Below the pieces are notes generated by a model that was not told the DNA's origin, did not search any database, and worked only from the letters and a program-made list of their open reading frames with translations. A stretch of 64,000 nucleotides of DNA, from assembly GCF_024505145.1 (NCBI RefSeq), contig NZ_JANIAA010000003.1, forward strand, positions 248,001 through 312,000, read 5' to 3'. Both the position numbers and the translations under genes were made by a program. Below, piece after piece: positions 25,328 through 36,442 of the stretch. The stretch comes from Streptomyces rugosispiralis. GTDB lineage: Bacteria; Actinomycetota; Actinomycetes; Streptomycetales; Streptomycetaceae. How positions within the stretch are numbered: position 1 is the first letter of the stretch; each line of letters begins with the position of its first letter.

Positions 25328-26317
25328 ATGGCGGCGTCTCCGGCTCTCGGCTCCGGACGGATCCGCACACGTGCCGTGGCGGCCGGGTGCGCTGTCGCGG
25401 CGTGCGCGGCGGTGGCGGCCCCGGCCGCCGCGGAGGACGACGCGGCGGCCCGTAAACCCACGGTGGTCCTGATCCATGGCGCGTTCGCGGACGGCTCCAG
25501 CTGGAACGGTGTCATCCAGCGGCTGGAGCGCCGCGGCTATCCCGTCGTCGCCCCCGCCAACCCGCTGCGCGGCCTCACCACCGACTCCGCGTACATCGCC
25601 TCCGTCCTGGACAGCGTCAAGGGCCCGCTCGTGCTGGTGGGCCACTCCTACGGCGGCTCGGTCATCAGCGTGGCCGCGGCGGGGAACTCCCGGGTGAAGT
25701 CGCTGGTGTACGTGTCCGCGCTGATGCCCGACAAGGGGGAGAGCGGGCAGTCGCTGGCCGCCCGGTACCCCAGCGAACTCGCCACCGCCACCAGGGCGGT
25801 GCCCTACCGGGCCGGTGGCGGGGTGCGGGGCACGGATCTGTACCTCAAGCGGGACAAGCTCCACCGGGTCTTCGCCGCCGATCTGCCGGCGAGTACGGCG
25901 AGGCTGCTGGCGGTGACCCAACGGCCCGCCAGTACGGCCGCGTTCTCGGAGAAGGCCAAGGCGGCGGCGTGGCGGCAGATCCCGTCCTGGTTTCTCGTCG
26001 CCCGTCAGGACAAGACCATCAACCCCCGGCAGGAGCGCTTCGAGGCCAAGCGCGCCCACTCGCACACCGTGGAGATCAACTCCTCCCACGTGGCCATGAT
26101 CGCCCACCCCCAGGCGGTCACCGACCTCATCGTCAAGGCCGCCACGGCCACCGGTTCGGCCCGGCCGTCGCCCGCGGGCAACGCCTCCGGCTCCCGCACC
26201 CGGGCGGAGTCCCGGCCCGCCGACACGGCCGTCGCGTGGGTGACCGCGGGCGCGGCGGCGCTGCTCCTGGGCGGTAGCGCCCTCCTCGTCGGCCGCCGAG
26301 GCCGGCGTCCGCGCTGA
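25328..26317 (+). CDS. Exported alpha/beta hydrolase with C-terminal membrane anchor
   Basis: The 329-aa protein has an N-terminal signal (RTRAVAAGCAVAACAAVAAPAAAE) and a compact alpha/beta hydrolase domain beginning TVVLIHGAFADGSSWNGV. The nucleophile elbow is GHSYGGS, and the catalytic histidine is likely in EINSSHVAMIAHP. The motif set matches the esterase/EstC-like group often annotated alpha/beta fold hydrolase. After residue ~280 comes a low-complexity linker, then a hydrophobic helix AVAWVTAGAAALLLGGSALLVG and a RRGRRPR tail, which predicts a C-terminal anchor facing outward. The substrate is unknown. ATG 25328 follows GAAGCGAG. Confidence 0.85.
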   Translation: MAASPALGSGRIRTRAVAAGCAVAACAAVAAPAAAEDDAAARKPTVVLIHGAFADGSSWNGVIQRLERRGYPVVAPANPLRGLTTDSAYIASVLDSVKGPLVLVGHSYGGSVISVAAAGNSRVKSLVYVSALMPDKGESGQSLAARYPSELATATRAVPYRAGGGVRGTDLYLKRDKLHRVFAADLPASTARLLAVTQRPASTAAFSEKAKAAAWRQIPSWFLVARQDKTINPRQERFEAKRAHSHTVEINSSHVAMIAHPQAVTDLIVKAATATGSARPSPAGNASGSRTRAESRPADTAVAWVTAGAAALLLGGSALLVGRRGRRPR

Positions 26318-26367
26318 CCGGCTGCCGACGACCGCCGGCAGGTGTCCGGCGAGCCGGCGCGAACCCC

Positions 26368-26973
26368 TTACAGCCACCCGCGCTCGCGGGCGATCCGCGC
26401 CGCCACATGGCGGTTCTCCGCGCCGAGTTTGGCCGCGGCGGCGGAGAGGTAGTTGCGCACCGTCCCGGGCGACAGCGCGGCGCGGGACGCGATCTCCGCC
26501 ACCGGTGCCCCGTCCTCGGCCAGCGACAGCATCTCCGCCTCGCGGGGAGTGAGGGGCGACTCGCCCGCGGCGATCGCGTCCGCCGCCAGTTCGTGGTCCA
26601 CGTAGCGGCCGTCCGTGTGCACCGTACGGATGATCTCGGCCAGTCGCCGCGCGGACACCGTCTTGGGCACGAAGCCGCGCACGCCCGCCGCCAGCGCCTG
26701 TTTCAGCGCCCCGGCCCCGGCATGGCTGGTGACGATCATCGAGGCGCACTCCGGCACCTCCTCGCGCAGCAGCGCCGCCACCGACACCCCGTCGTGTCCG
26801 GGCATCCGCATGTCCAGGACGGCCACGTCGGGGCGGTGCGCGCGGGCCATGGCCAGTGCCTCGTCGCCCGATGCGGCCTCCGCCACCACGGTGATGTCGT
26901 CCTCCAGCGCGAGGAGGGAGGCGAGCGCGCCCCGGATGAGGTGTTCGTCGTCGGCCAGCAGAACCCTGATCAT
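26368..26973 (-). CDS. NarL/FixJ-type response regulator
   Basis: This 201-aa response regulator starts at ATG 26973, overlapping the kinase stop by 4 bp (ATGA). The receiver domain has the acidic pair near LLADDEHL, phospho-acceptor aspartate in [10 protein letters not shown] and switch lysine in RGFVPKTV. The C-terminal LuxR helix-turn-helix contains [37 protein letters not shown]. It pairs with the kinase immediately upstream. Likely targets are the ABC exporter operon itself and the 23-bp repeats upstream of it (inference). Confidence 0.92.
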   Translation of the reverse strand: MIRVLLADDEHLIRGALASLLALEDDITVVAEAASGDEALAMARAHRPDVAVLDMRMPGHDGVSVAALLREEVPECASMIVTSHAGAGALKQALAAGVRGFVPKTVSARRLAEIIRTVHTDGRYVDHELAADAIAAGESPLTPREAEMLSLAEDGAPVAEIASRAALSPGTVRNYLSAAAAKLGAENRHVAARIARERGWL

Positions 26974-28190
26974 TCGGCCGTCTCCCACGGAATCGTCGCG
27001 GTCAGTCGGAAGGTCCCGTCCGGGTGCCGTTCGGTGGACAGGGCGCCGTCCACCTCGGCCAGGCGCTCGCGCAGCCCCGGCAGACCGCTGCCGGTGCCCG
27101 GTCGGGGGTCCGGGTCCGCCCCGTCGTTCTCCATCAGCAGTGCCACCGAGCCCGAGATCGTGGTGCGCACCGACACCTCGCAGCGGGACGCGCCCTGCGC
27201 ATGGCGCAGCACGTTCGTCGTTCCCTCGCGGACCACCCAGCCGAGCGCCACCTGCGTCCGGGCGGGCAGCCGCGCCGCCGGGCCGTTCTCGATCCGGCAG
27301 TCGATCCCGGCCGCTTCGAGGACGGACCGGGCACCGGCCAGTTCGGCGTGCAGATCGGCGGTGCGGTAGCCGCGCACCACCGCGCGGATCTCCCGCTGTG
27401 ACTCCTGCGCGATCCGCTGCACCTCCTCCATCTGGGCCACCGCCTCCTCCCGGCCCCGGCGGGCCAGTTCCACCGCGAGCTCGCTCTTCAGCGCCACCAC
27501 CGCGAGGTTACGGCCCAGCACATCGTGCAGATCGCGGCCGAACCGCAGCCGCTCCTCCGCCACCGCCAGCCGTGCCTGCGTCGCCCGCGCCCTGGCCAGC
27601 TCCTCGATCAGCCGCACGCTCCACCCCGAGACCCGTAGCGCGATGGCCATGAACGGAACCATGAGCAGGCCGGCGCCGATCACGAGGGCCAGCGACCCGC
27701 CCGACAGCCCGCTGGCCGCCGCCGCGCCGAGCGCCACCACCGGCACCGCCCCGACCACCATCGCCCCGGCGCGACGCGGCAGCGCCAGCATCGGCGGACC
27801 GGCGTAGTACATCAGCAGCCAGACCAGATACGCCGCCAGGTTCCCGCCGTGGATGCGTCCGGTGGCCAGCAGCGCGCAGCCCAGGGCGGCCATGGCCACG
27901 GTGACGGCGGCGTACAGCGCGACCAGCCAGACCGGGCGCGGTCCGGCGCCGAGGTAGTGGAGCAGGGCGGCGCGGGAGAGCCGCGCCTGGACGGCGACGT
28001 GCACCGTGCCCACGCCCGCCACCAGGGCCAACCCGAGCGTGCCGGCCTCCGTCGTCGCGATCCAGAACGCCCACAGCGCCGCCTCGGTGGCGGCGAGGAA
28101 GACGACGGTGGCGAGCGTGTAGCGGCGGTAGCGCTCGGGGCCGTCCGGGCCCCCGAACCGCTCCACCCAGACATCCACGCTCATACTCAT
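26970..28190 (-). CDS. Membrane histidine kinase of the DesK/HisKA_3 type
   Basis: This 406-aa kinase has several N-terminal transmembrane helices (YTLATVVFLAATEAALWAFWI, WLVALYAAVTVAMAALGCALL and others) and a HisKA_3 dimerization domain with the phospho-accepting histidine in RDLHDVLGRNLAVVALK. A small HATPase domain contains EGTTNVLRHAQ (N-box) and GSGLPGLRERL (G2). There is no large extracytoplasmic sensor loop, so it probably senses a signal within or at the membrane, as do kinases paired with ABC transporters. ATG 28190 was chosen among several close starts. It lies 30 bp downstream of the permease gene. Confidence 0.9.
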   Translation of the reverse strand: MSMSVDVWVERFGGPDGPERYRRYTLATVVFLAATEAALWAFWIATTEAGTLGLALVAGVGTVHVAVQARLSRAALLHYLGAGPRPVWLVALYAAVTVAMAALGCALLATGRIHGGNLAAYLVWLLMYYAGPPMLALPRRAGAMVVGAVPVVALGAAAASGLSGGSLALVIGAGLLMVPFMAIALRVSGWSVRLIEELARARATQARLAVAEERLRFGRDLHDVLGRNLAVVALKSELAVELARRGREEAVAQMEEVQRIAQESQREIRAVVRGYRTADLHAELAGARSVLEAAGIDCRIENGPAARLPARTQVALGWVVREGTTNVLRHAQGASRCEVSVRTTISGSVALLMENDGADPDPRPGTGSGLPGLRERLAEVDGALSTERHPDGTFRLTATIPWETAE

Positions 28191-28219
28191 CGTCTCCATC
28201 ACCTTCGGTTCCGCCGTCC

Positions 28220-29035
28220 TCAACCCCGCGGTCCCCAGCGGAACCACCGACGCACACCGAACACTGCCAGGCCCGTCCAGGCCAGCGCGAGGAGCGCCGC
28301 CCGAAGCTGGTCCAGACCGTCCAGGTCGCCCGTCCAGCCGCCCCTCAGCAGGTCCATCACCGGCGAGAACGGCAGCCAGGCGGCGATGTCGGCCATCGTG
28401 TCCGGCATCACCGCACGCGGCGCGTAGACCCCGGAGGCGGCCATGGTCACCAGCAGGAACGGCAGGAACGTCAGCTGTGCGCTCTCCGCGGTCCGGGTGA
28501 ACGCCGCCGTCAGCGCTCCCGCGGCCACCAGCATGGCCACGCCGACGAGCAGGCCGAACACCGCCAGATGCGGGGCGGCCGGCGCGTCCGCGTCCAGGAA
28601 CACGGTCATCCCGATCGCCAGCAGCACGGACTGCACGACCGCCAGCAGGAACGCCGGGAGGGCGCTGCCGGCCAGGATCTCCCAGTCGCGCACCTCGCCG
28701 CTGCGCAGCCGCTTCAGTACGAGGGTCTCGCGGCGCAGCACATACACGCCGACCAGGTTGGTGTACACGGAGAAGAACAGCGCCATCGCCAGCGCGGCGG
28801 GCAGCATGACGGTGGCCACCGACAGGCCGGTGCCGCCCAGGTCCAGCTCCTTGACCACGCCGCGCATCGCGAAGGCCATGACGCTCGGCAGGACCACCGC
28901 GGTGACCAGGGACGCCTTGCTGCGCGCCAGCAGCGTCAGCTCGGCGCGGCCGAGGGCGGTCAGCCGGTCGACGGCGGTGACCCGGGTGGACGTGGCCGCG
29001 TGGGTGCGTCCCGTACGGGCTGCTGACGTCGTCAT
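28220..29035 (-). CDS. ABC-2 type transporter permease
   Basis: The 271-aa protein has about six hydrophobic segments, starting LLARSKASLVTAVVLPSVMAFAM and including VATVMLPAALAMALFFSVYT and LLALAWTGLAVFGV near the end. The segment VLRRETLVLKRLRSGEVRDWEILAG is the conserved cytoplasmic loop of ABC-2 permeases. ATG 29035 overlaps the ATPase stop by 4 bp. Together with the ATPase it forms an exporter of the drug/lipid type, in one operon with a two-component system, an arrangement typical of antibiotic- or envelope-stress-induced transporters. Confidence 0.9.
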   Translation of the reverse strand: MTTSAARTGRTHAATSTRVTAVDRLTALGRAELTLLARSKASLVTAVVLPSVMAFAMRGVVKELDLGGTGLSVATVMLPAALAMALFFSVYTNLVGVYVLRRETLVLKRLRSGEVRDWEILAGSALPAFLLAVVQSVLLAIGMTVFLDADAPAAPHLAVFGLLVGVAMLVAAGALTAAFTRTAESAQLTFLPFLLVTMAASGVYAPRAVMPDTMADIAAWLPFSPVMDLLRGGWTGDLDGLDQLRAALLALAWTGLAVFGVRRWFRWGPRG

Positions 29036-29958
29036 CGTGCCCCCTCGCTCTCCAGGCCCTTCGCGATCTCCATGAACGCCTCCTCCAACGTGGCCGACCG
29101 GGCGTCGAACCCGCGCAGCGCCACGTCCTTGTCCCGGGCCCACAGCAGCAGCGCAGTCGCCGTGCGCTGAAGGTCGGCGGTCTCCAGCCGGACCGTACGC
29201 CCGGTGTTCTCCTGCCTGGTCACCCCCAGCGGTGCCAGCGGTGGCAGATCGCCGATGAAGTAGTCCAGGGGCAGCTCGAAGCTCATCCGCGAGGGCCGCT
29301 CGGCGACCACGTCGGCGACCCGGCCCGAGGTGGCGATCCGCCCGGCGTGCATGATCGCCAGCCGGTCGGCCAACTGCTCCGCCTCCTCCAGGTAGTGGGT
29401 GGTGAGCAGCACGGTCGTGCCCTGCTCCGTCAGCTCCCGGATCAGCTCCCAGGTCTCGTGGCGGGACTGCGCGTCCAGGCCGGTCGTCGGCTCGTCCAGG
29501 AACAGCACCTCCGGCCGCCCCAGCAGGGCCAGGGCGAGATCGAGGCGGCGGCGCTCGCCACCGGAGAGCTGCTTGACCCGCGCCGCCCGCCGCTGGGTCA
29601 GCCGGGTCAGCTCCAGGGCCTCGGCCACGGGACGGGCGCCGCTGGTGCACCCCGCCCACATGCGCGCGGTCTCGGTGACCGTGAGCTCGGTGGGGAAGCC
29701 GCCCTCCTGGAGCATCACCCCGATCCGGGGGCGTACGGCGGCGCGGTCGCGGTACGGGTCGGCGCCCAGCACCCGAACCGACCCGGAGGTGGGGGTGGCC
29801 TGCCCCTCCAGGACCTCGAGGGTGGAGGTCTTACCGGCCCCGTTGGTCCCCAGGAGCGCGAAGAGCTCGCCACGGGCGACCGTGAGGTCGATGCCGCGCA
29901 CGGCCTCGAAGCCCTTGTAGTGCCGCCGTAGGTCGGCGGTCTCGATGACGGTGTCCAT
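29032..29958 (-). CDS. ABC-2 type transporter ATP-binding protein
   Basis: This ~308-aa ATPase of the DrrA/CcmA type has Walker A LLGTNGAGKTS, Q-loop at GVMLQEGGFP, signature LSGGERRRLDLALALLG and Walker B VLFLDEPTTG. An extra C-terminal region after residue ~225 is typical of export-type ABC-2 subunits. ATG 29958 has GGAAGG; the longer frame to 30030 runs into the repeat region and is not needed. It is the first gene of the four-gene operon with permease, kinase and regulator. Confidence 0.9.
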   Translation of the reverse strand: MDTVIETADLRRHYKGFEAVRGIDLTVARGELFALLGTNGAGKTSTLEVLEGQATPTSGSVRVLGADPYRDRAAVRPRIGVMLQEGGFPTELTVTETARMWAGCTSGARPVAEALELTRLTQRRAARVKQLSGGERRRLDLALALLGRPEVLFLDEPTTGLDAQSRHETWELIRELTEQGTTVLLTTHYLEEAEQLADRLAIMHAGRIATSGRVADVVAERPSRMSFELPLDYFIGDLPPLAPLGVTRQENTGRTVRLETADLQRTATALLLWARDKDVALRGFDARSATLEEAFMEIAKGLESEGAR

Positions 29959-30004
29959 GCCTTCCAGGTTTCCGGCACGGCGGGTCCGGGAGGAGTGCGG
30001 TGTG

Positions 30005-30094
30005 TCATGAGTCCGCATGACAGATGTCATGCGGACTCATGAGATGGCGTCACGCGGACCCATGACGTGGCGTCATGCGAACACATGACATGGC
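30005..30094. promoter_or_regulatory. 18-bp inverted repeat plus three 23-bp direct repeats upstream of the exporter operon
   Basis: The arms 30005-30022 and 30025-30042 are perfectly complementary (18 bp, 2-nt spacer). Direct repeats at 30026-30048, 30049-30071 and 30072-30094 are exactly 23 bp apart and share GTCAxGCGxACxCATGAxxTGGC. The block fills the gap between the ABC ATPase start (29958) and the dgdA stop (30096). Phased repeats of about two helical turns are expected for cooperative binding by a response regulator. Confidence 0.75.
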
Positions 30095-30095
30095 G

Positions 30096-32449
<2,354 letters not shown>

Positions 32450-32981
32450 CGGCCGGGCGCTCGGGCGCTCGGGCGCTCGGGGATGGCGTGGCCGCCCGGT
32501 CCGGCCGGCTATCGCCGCCGCTCGGACGGGCTCGGCTCGGTGTTGCGGGGCGGTCAGGTCCAGCAGGAGGACGGCGTCGTGGTCGGGGGCTGTCGGGGTC
32601 GGTTCCGGCGAGGGCGCGCAGCCGGGCGACGCAGCCGCGGATCTGGTTGTCAGTTCATGGAGCAGCGGGCCACCGGCAAGGGCCCGGCGGAGTGGTTCAG
32701 ACGACGACCGGCCGGAGACCACCTGGCTGGAGCACAGCACCGACGAGCAGTACGGCGCCGAGCGCACCCGTAGCCACTGACCGGCGCTCCACCATCCGCT
32801 GCCAGGCCGTGGCCCGTTCGCGCCCACGGCCCGGCGGGCGGGGCGTGATACTTTCGGTGCCGCCGTGCGCTGCCGCGAACCGAGGAGGTGAGACCGATCA
32901 ACGCTGTGACAGATCGGGCCCCCTTCTCCCGCATGGCCTAGGGAGTGCCCGTAGAAGGCATCCCGAAAGGCTTGCGACGCA
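32450..32981. other. Gene-free stretch with short repeats and possible remnants
   Basis: It begins with four 8-bp copies of CTCGGGCG/CTCGGGGA-like units (32457-32481). No convincing gene follows. A plus-strand frame ending at TGA 32778-32780 reads DRPETTWLEHSTDEQYGAER before the stop, with codon use that looks real, so it may be the tail of a deleted gene; I do not recognize the family. The last 60 bp carry the ribosome site and start region of the hydrolase. Confidence 0.4.
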
Positions 32982-33728
32982 ATGCGCTTCATCTCTGAAA
33001 TGCCGTACGGCGAAACGTCGTCCGACGGTGTCCGCGAACAGCTCTTCACCCTCGGCGAGATTCCCGGCGTGCTGTGGACGCCGCAGGGCGCCGCCGGTAC
33101 CCGCCCCCTGATCCTGCTGGGGCACGGCGGCGGTCAGCACAAGAAGGCCCCGGACATCCTGGCCCGTGCCCACCGCTTCGTGGCCGAGTGCGGTTTCGCG
33201 GCGGTGGCGGTCGATGTGCCGGGACACGGCGACCGGCCACCGCACGAGGAGTACCACCGGATCGCCACCGAGAACCAGGCGCGTGTGGCGGCCGGAGCGG
33301 AACTGGCCCCGCTGATAGCCGACTTCCAGGCGCTCGTGGCCCGCCGGACCGTCCCGGAATGGCGGGCGGTCCTGGACGCGGTCCAGCGACTCGATCACGT
33401 CGGCGCCGGTCCGGTGGGCTACTGGGGAATCTCGCTGGGCTGCGGGCTCGGCGTCCCGTTCGTCGCCGCCGAACCCCGGGTCCGCGCGGCGGTACTGGGC
33501 CTGGGCGGAGCCCTGGCCTCGGCCGAGGCCGCCGCGCGGATCACCGTCCCGGTGGAGTTCCTGGTGCAGTGGGACGATGAGCGGGTGCCGCGTGACCAGA
33601 GCCTGGCGCTCTTCGACGCCTTGGCCTCGGCCGAGAAGACACTGCACGCCAACCCCGGCGCACACGGCGAGGTCCCGGCCTTCGAGCTGGACAGCACGCT
33701 GAGGTTCTTCGCCCGGCACCTCGTCTGA
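32982..33728 (+). CDS. Dienelactone-hydrolase-like alpha/beta hydrolase
   Basis: The 248-aa protein opens with a GVLWTPQGAAGTRPLILLGHGGG hydrolase strand, has the nucleophile elbow GYWGISLGCGLG, acidic residue candidates in WDDERVPRDQ and the histidine in NPGAHGEVPAFE. Features match the dienelactone-hydrolase/DUF1100-like group. It has no signal peptide. The substrate is unknown; the cluster of catabolic genes to the right does not obviously share a pathway. ATG 32982 is preceded by weak ribosome-binding bases. Confidence 0.8.
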   Translation: MRFISEMPYGETSSDGVREQLFTLGEIPGVLWTPQGAAGTRPLILLGHGGGQHKKAPDILARAHRFVAECGFAAVAVDVPGHGDRPPHEEYHRIATENQARVAAGAELAPLIADFQALVARRTVPEWRAVLDAVQRLDHVGAGPVGYWGISLGCGLGVPFVAAEPRVRAAVLGLGGALASAEAAARITVPVEFLVQWDDERVPRDQSLALFDALASAEKTLHANPGAHGEVPAFELDSTLRFFARHLV

Positions 33729-33790
33729 GTCTGGGACCTCGTCTGAGTCTGGGACCTCGTCTGAGGCCTCGTCTGAGACCTTGCCTGAGA
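33719..33790. repeat. Tandem repeat of CTCGTCTGAG(TCTGGGAC)
   Basis: Two 18-bp copies of CTCGTCTGAGTCTGGGAC, the first overlapping the stop codon of the hydrolase, decay into CTCGTCTGAGGC, CTCGTCTGAGAC and CTTGCCTGAGACC. It is another slippage tract at a gene end. Confidence 0.7.
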
Positions 33791-34001
33791 CCGACGAAGG
33801 GCTTGCCGAGCGCGTCGGTGAGCTCGTCGTCGGCTTCCAGGTCGGCTGCTCCGGCGTGCGCGGCCGTCCGCGGGCCGGGGCGCGGCCGTCGCCCAGCCCC
33901 CGGCGCCGCCGTCGCCCGGCACCCACCGCGCCCGGGGCTACATTTGAGCACGAACGAATCACCCGGCGGCCCAGGCCGCCCGAAGCCGAGGAGGATCCAC
34001 C

Positions 34002-34577
34002 GTGTCCGGGCGCCGCCGATCCATCGCCGAGACCGAACAGGCCGTCCAGGAACGCCTCGGCGGCTTCGAGTTGCAGCGTGAACAGATGGCCGCGGTCGCG
34101 AACATCCACCGCGCCGCCGCGGCCGTCCGCCAGCACCTGGAGAACTCCGCGCTGCGCCCGCACGATCTGACCTGGACCGGCTTCGTGGTGCTGTGGGTGC
34201 TGTGGATCTGGGGTGAGGCCGAGACCTGGTCGGTCGCGGAAGAGGCGGGCATCTCCAAGGGGACGCTGACCGGGATCGCGCGCACCCTCGAGTCGCGTCA
34301 CCTCGTGGCCCGCGCGCCCCACCCGGAGGACGGGCGGCGCGTGCTGCTCTCGATCACCCCCGAGGGCGAGGAGCTCATGGAGCGCCTCTTCCCCGCGTTC
34401 AACGCCGAAGAGGCGTTCGTCGCCACGCCGCTGAGCGCCGAGGAGTGTCTGCGGCTGGCCAACGGGCTGCGTGCCATCGTGGCGCAGTTGGAGGAGCACG
34501 GCGAGGAGCGCCGACGGCAGCTGCTCGACGGAAGGGATCTCGCCCCGCGACGTTCGGGCCGCCGCTCGCGCCCGTGA
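34002..34577 (+). CDS. MarR-family transcriptional regulator
   Basis: This 191-aa MarR protein has a winged helix with TWSVAEEAGISKGTLTGIARTLESRHLV and wing HPEDGRRVLLSITPEGEEL. GTG 34002 follows GAGGA with good spacing. It stands 118 bp upstream of the broken ALDH gene and 467 bp upstream of the PLP decarboxylase; which promoter it controls is not clear. A C-terminal RRSGRRSRP tail is basic. Confidence 0.85.
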   Translation: MSGRRRSIAETEQAVQERLGGFELQREQMAAVANIHRAAAAVRQHLENSALRPHDLTWTGFVVLWVLWIWGEAETWSVAEEAGISKGTLTGIARTLESRHLVARAPHPEDGRRVLLSITPEGEELMERLFPAFNAEEAFVATPLSAEECLRLANGLRAIVAQLEEHGEERRRQLLDGRDLAPRRSGRRSRP

Positions 34578-34695
34578 CCGCGGCCCGGACACCTCCCCGG
34601 AGCGGTTCCCCAGGCCCCGGCCGCCTGGGCGACCTTGACCCGGCCCCGCGGCACGGCTAGCTTGTTTGGGATCAAATAAAATGGAGGACCGGGAC

Positions 34696-34991
34696 ATGCC
34701 CCAACGGCCGGACACAGCCGTGAGCGCGCCCGCGGCGGCATCGCCGAGGCCGCCGTGGCCGCCGCCAGGGCCGCCTTCCCCGGCTGGGCCGCCACTCCCC
34801 CGGCCGAGCGCGCCCACGTCCTCCACGCCATCGCCGACGGCGCCGGGGAGCGCCTCGAAGAGCCGGCGATCGTCGGCACCGACGCCGGTTCGATGCTCCG
34901 GGTGAAGGGGTCCGACACCCTGCGCCCGCTGGGGCCGGGGCTGGTCACCGACTGGGAGTTCCGCGGCATCCGCCCGCCCGAGCGGCCCTGA
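34696..34991 (+). pseudogene. Frameshifted N-terminal aldehyde dehydrogenase remnant
   Basis: ATG 34696 follows GGAGG at good spacing. The frame starting there (MPQRPDTAVSAPA) gives out within about 20 codons; the ALDH-like sequence EAAVAAARAAFPGW then continues in another frame through AERAHVLHAIADGAGERLEE. The family then expects TLDTG and about 400 more residues; instead the sequence jumps to an unrelated GSDTLRPLGPGLVTDWEFRG and stops at 34991. This indicates at least one frameshift plus a large deletion. An AAATAAAATGG promoter-like stretch before the start suggests it was once expressed. Confidence 0.65.
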
Positions 34992-35043
34992 CCGCACCAG
35001 CGGCCCCGAACAGAACCTCCGGCCCGACCAAGGAGTGGACCAC

Positions 35044-36408
35044 ATGGATCTGAATGCCTGGCTCGCCACGGCCGTGGCGTCGAACGCCGACTGGGTGAAG
35101 AGCTTCGGCCCCTACCAGGCCCATCCGGCGCTGGCGGTCGACGACGACCGGTTCGCCGCCGCGTTCGAGGTCTTCACCGAGCGGCTCAAGGACAACTACC
35201 CCTTCTTCCACCCCCGTTACGCGGGCCAGATGCTCAAGCCGCCGCATCCGGCGGCGGTCGTGGGCTACCTCACGGCGATGCTGATCAATCCCAACAACCA
35301 CGCCCTGGACGGCGGTCCGGCCACCGCCGAGATGGAGCGGGAGGCCGTCCAGCAGCTCGCCACGATGTTCGGCTACGACACCCACCTCGGCCATCTGACC
35401 ACCAGCGGCACCATCGCCAACCTCGAGGCGCTCTTCGTGGCGCGCGAACTGCACCCCGGCAAGGGCGTGGCCTACAGCACCGAGGCCCACTACACCCACG
35501 GCCGGATGTGCGGTGTCCTGGGGGTGGAGGGCCATCCGGTCCCGGTGGACGACCTCGGGCGGATCGATCTCGACGCGCTGGAGCGGGTCCTGCGGACCGG
35601 CCGCGTCGGCACCGTCGTGCTCACCGCGGGCACCACCGGGCTCGGGGCCGTCGAACCGATCCACGAGGCGCTGGCGCTGCGCGAGCGCTACGACGTGCGC
35701 ATCCACGTCGACGCCGCCTACGGCGGCTTCTTCACCCTGCTGGCCGGGGCGCCGGGCCCCGAGGGCCTGCCCGAGGAGCCGTGGCGGGCCATCGCCGAGG
35801 CGGATTCCATCGTCGTGGACCCGCACAAGCACGGCCTCCAGCCGTACGGCTGCGGCGCCGTGCTGTTCCGCGATCCCTCGGTGGGCCGGTTCTATCTGCA
35901 CGACTCGCCGTACACGTACTTCACCTCCGAGGAGTTGCACCTCGGCGAGATCAGTCTGGAGTGTTCCCGCGCGGGCGCCGCGGCCGCCGCCCTGTGGCTC
36001 ACGTTCCAGCTGATACCGCCCACCCGGGAGGGGCTGGGGCAGTCGCTCGCGGCGGGCCGGCGGGCGGCGCTGCGCTGGGCCGAACTGATCGAGGGTTCGG
36101 AGCGTCTGGAGCTTTACCAGGCCCCGGAGCTGGACATCGTCAGCTACTTCCCGGTGACCGAGCCCGCCACGCTGTCGCAGATCGACGCGGCCAGCAACCG
36201 CGTCCTCCAGGAGGGGATGACGGACAGCGACGACCCCGTCTTCGTGAGCACGCTCCGCGTCGGCGCCGATCGCCTGACCGCCCTCCATCCGAAGCTCGTC
36301 CGGGACGCCGACGGGGCCCGCGTCCTGCGGAGTGTGCTGATGAAGCCGGAGTCCGAGGGCTATGTCGTCCAGCTCCACGAGCGTCTGGAGCGGCTCGCGC
36401 GTCCGTGA
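35044..36408 (+). CDS. Group II PLP-dependent decarboxylase
   Basis: This 454-aa decarboxylase has the family sequence order: PPHPAAVVGYLTAMLINPNNHALDG near residue 75, TTSGTIANLEALFVARE, the aspartate VDAAYGGFF that holds the pyridine nitrogen, and DPHKHGLQPYGCGAVLF with the PLP lysine. It resembles aromatic-L-amino-acid or tyrosine decarboxylases but could also act on other amino acids. ATG 35044 has AAGGAG eight bases upstream, preferred to the GTG at 35035. The downstream GntR, FAD oxidase and phosphonatase-like genes run in the same direction, so a joint pathway is possible but unproven. Confidence 0.85.
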   Translation: MDLNAWLATAVASNADWVKSFGPYQAHPALAVDDDRFAAAFEVFTERLKDNYPFFHPRYAGQMLKPPHPAAVVGYLTAMLINPNNHALDGGPATAEMEREAVQQLATMFGYDTHLGHLTTSGTIANLEALFVARELHPGKGVAYSTEAHYTHGRMCGVLGVEGHPVPVDDLGRIDLDALERVLRTGRVGTVVLTAGTTGLGAVEPIHEALALRERYDVRIHVDAAYGGFFTLLAGAPGPEGLPEEPWRAIAEADSIVVDPHKHGLQPYGCGAVLFRDPSVGRFYLHDSPYTYFTSEELHLGEISLECSRAGAAAAALWLTFQLIPPTREGLGQSLAAGRRAALRWAELIEGSERLELYQAPELDIVSYFPVTEPATLSQIDAASNRVLQEGMTDSDDPVFVSTLRVGADRLTALHPKLVRDADGARVLRSVLMKPESEGYVVQLHERLERLARP

Positions 36409-36442
36409 CGGCCGCCCCCGCACCGTCTGCGACGATCTCCGC

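Noticed and set aside
30026..30094. Three 23-bp repeats as a CRISPR array
   Set aside because: The units are contiguous with no spacers and no cas genes are nearby; promoter sites are a better explanation.
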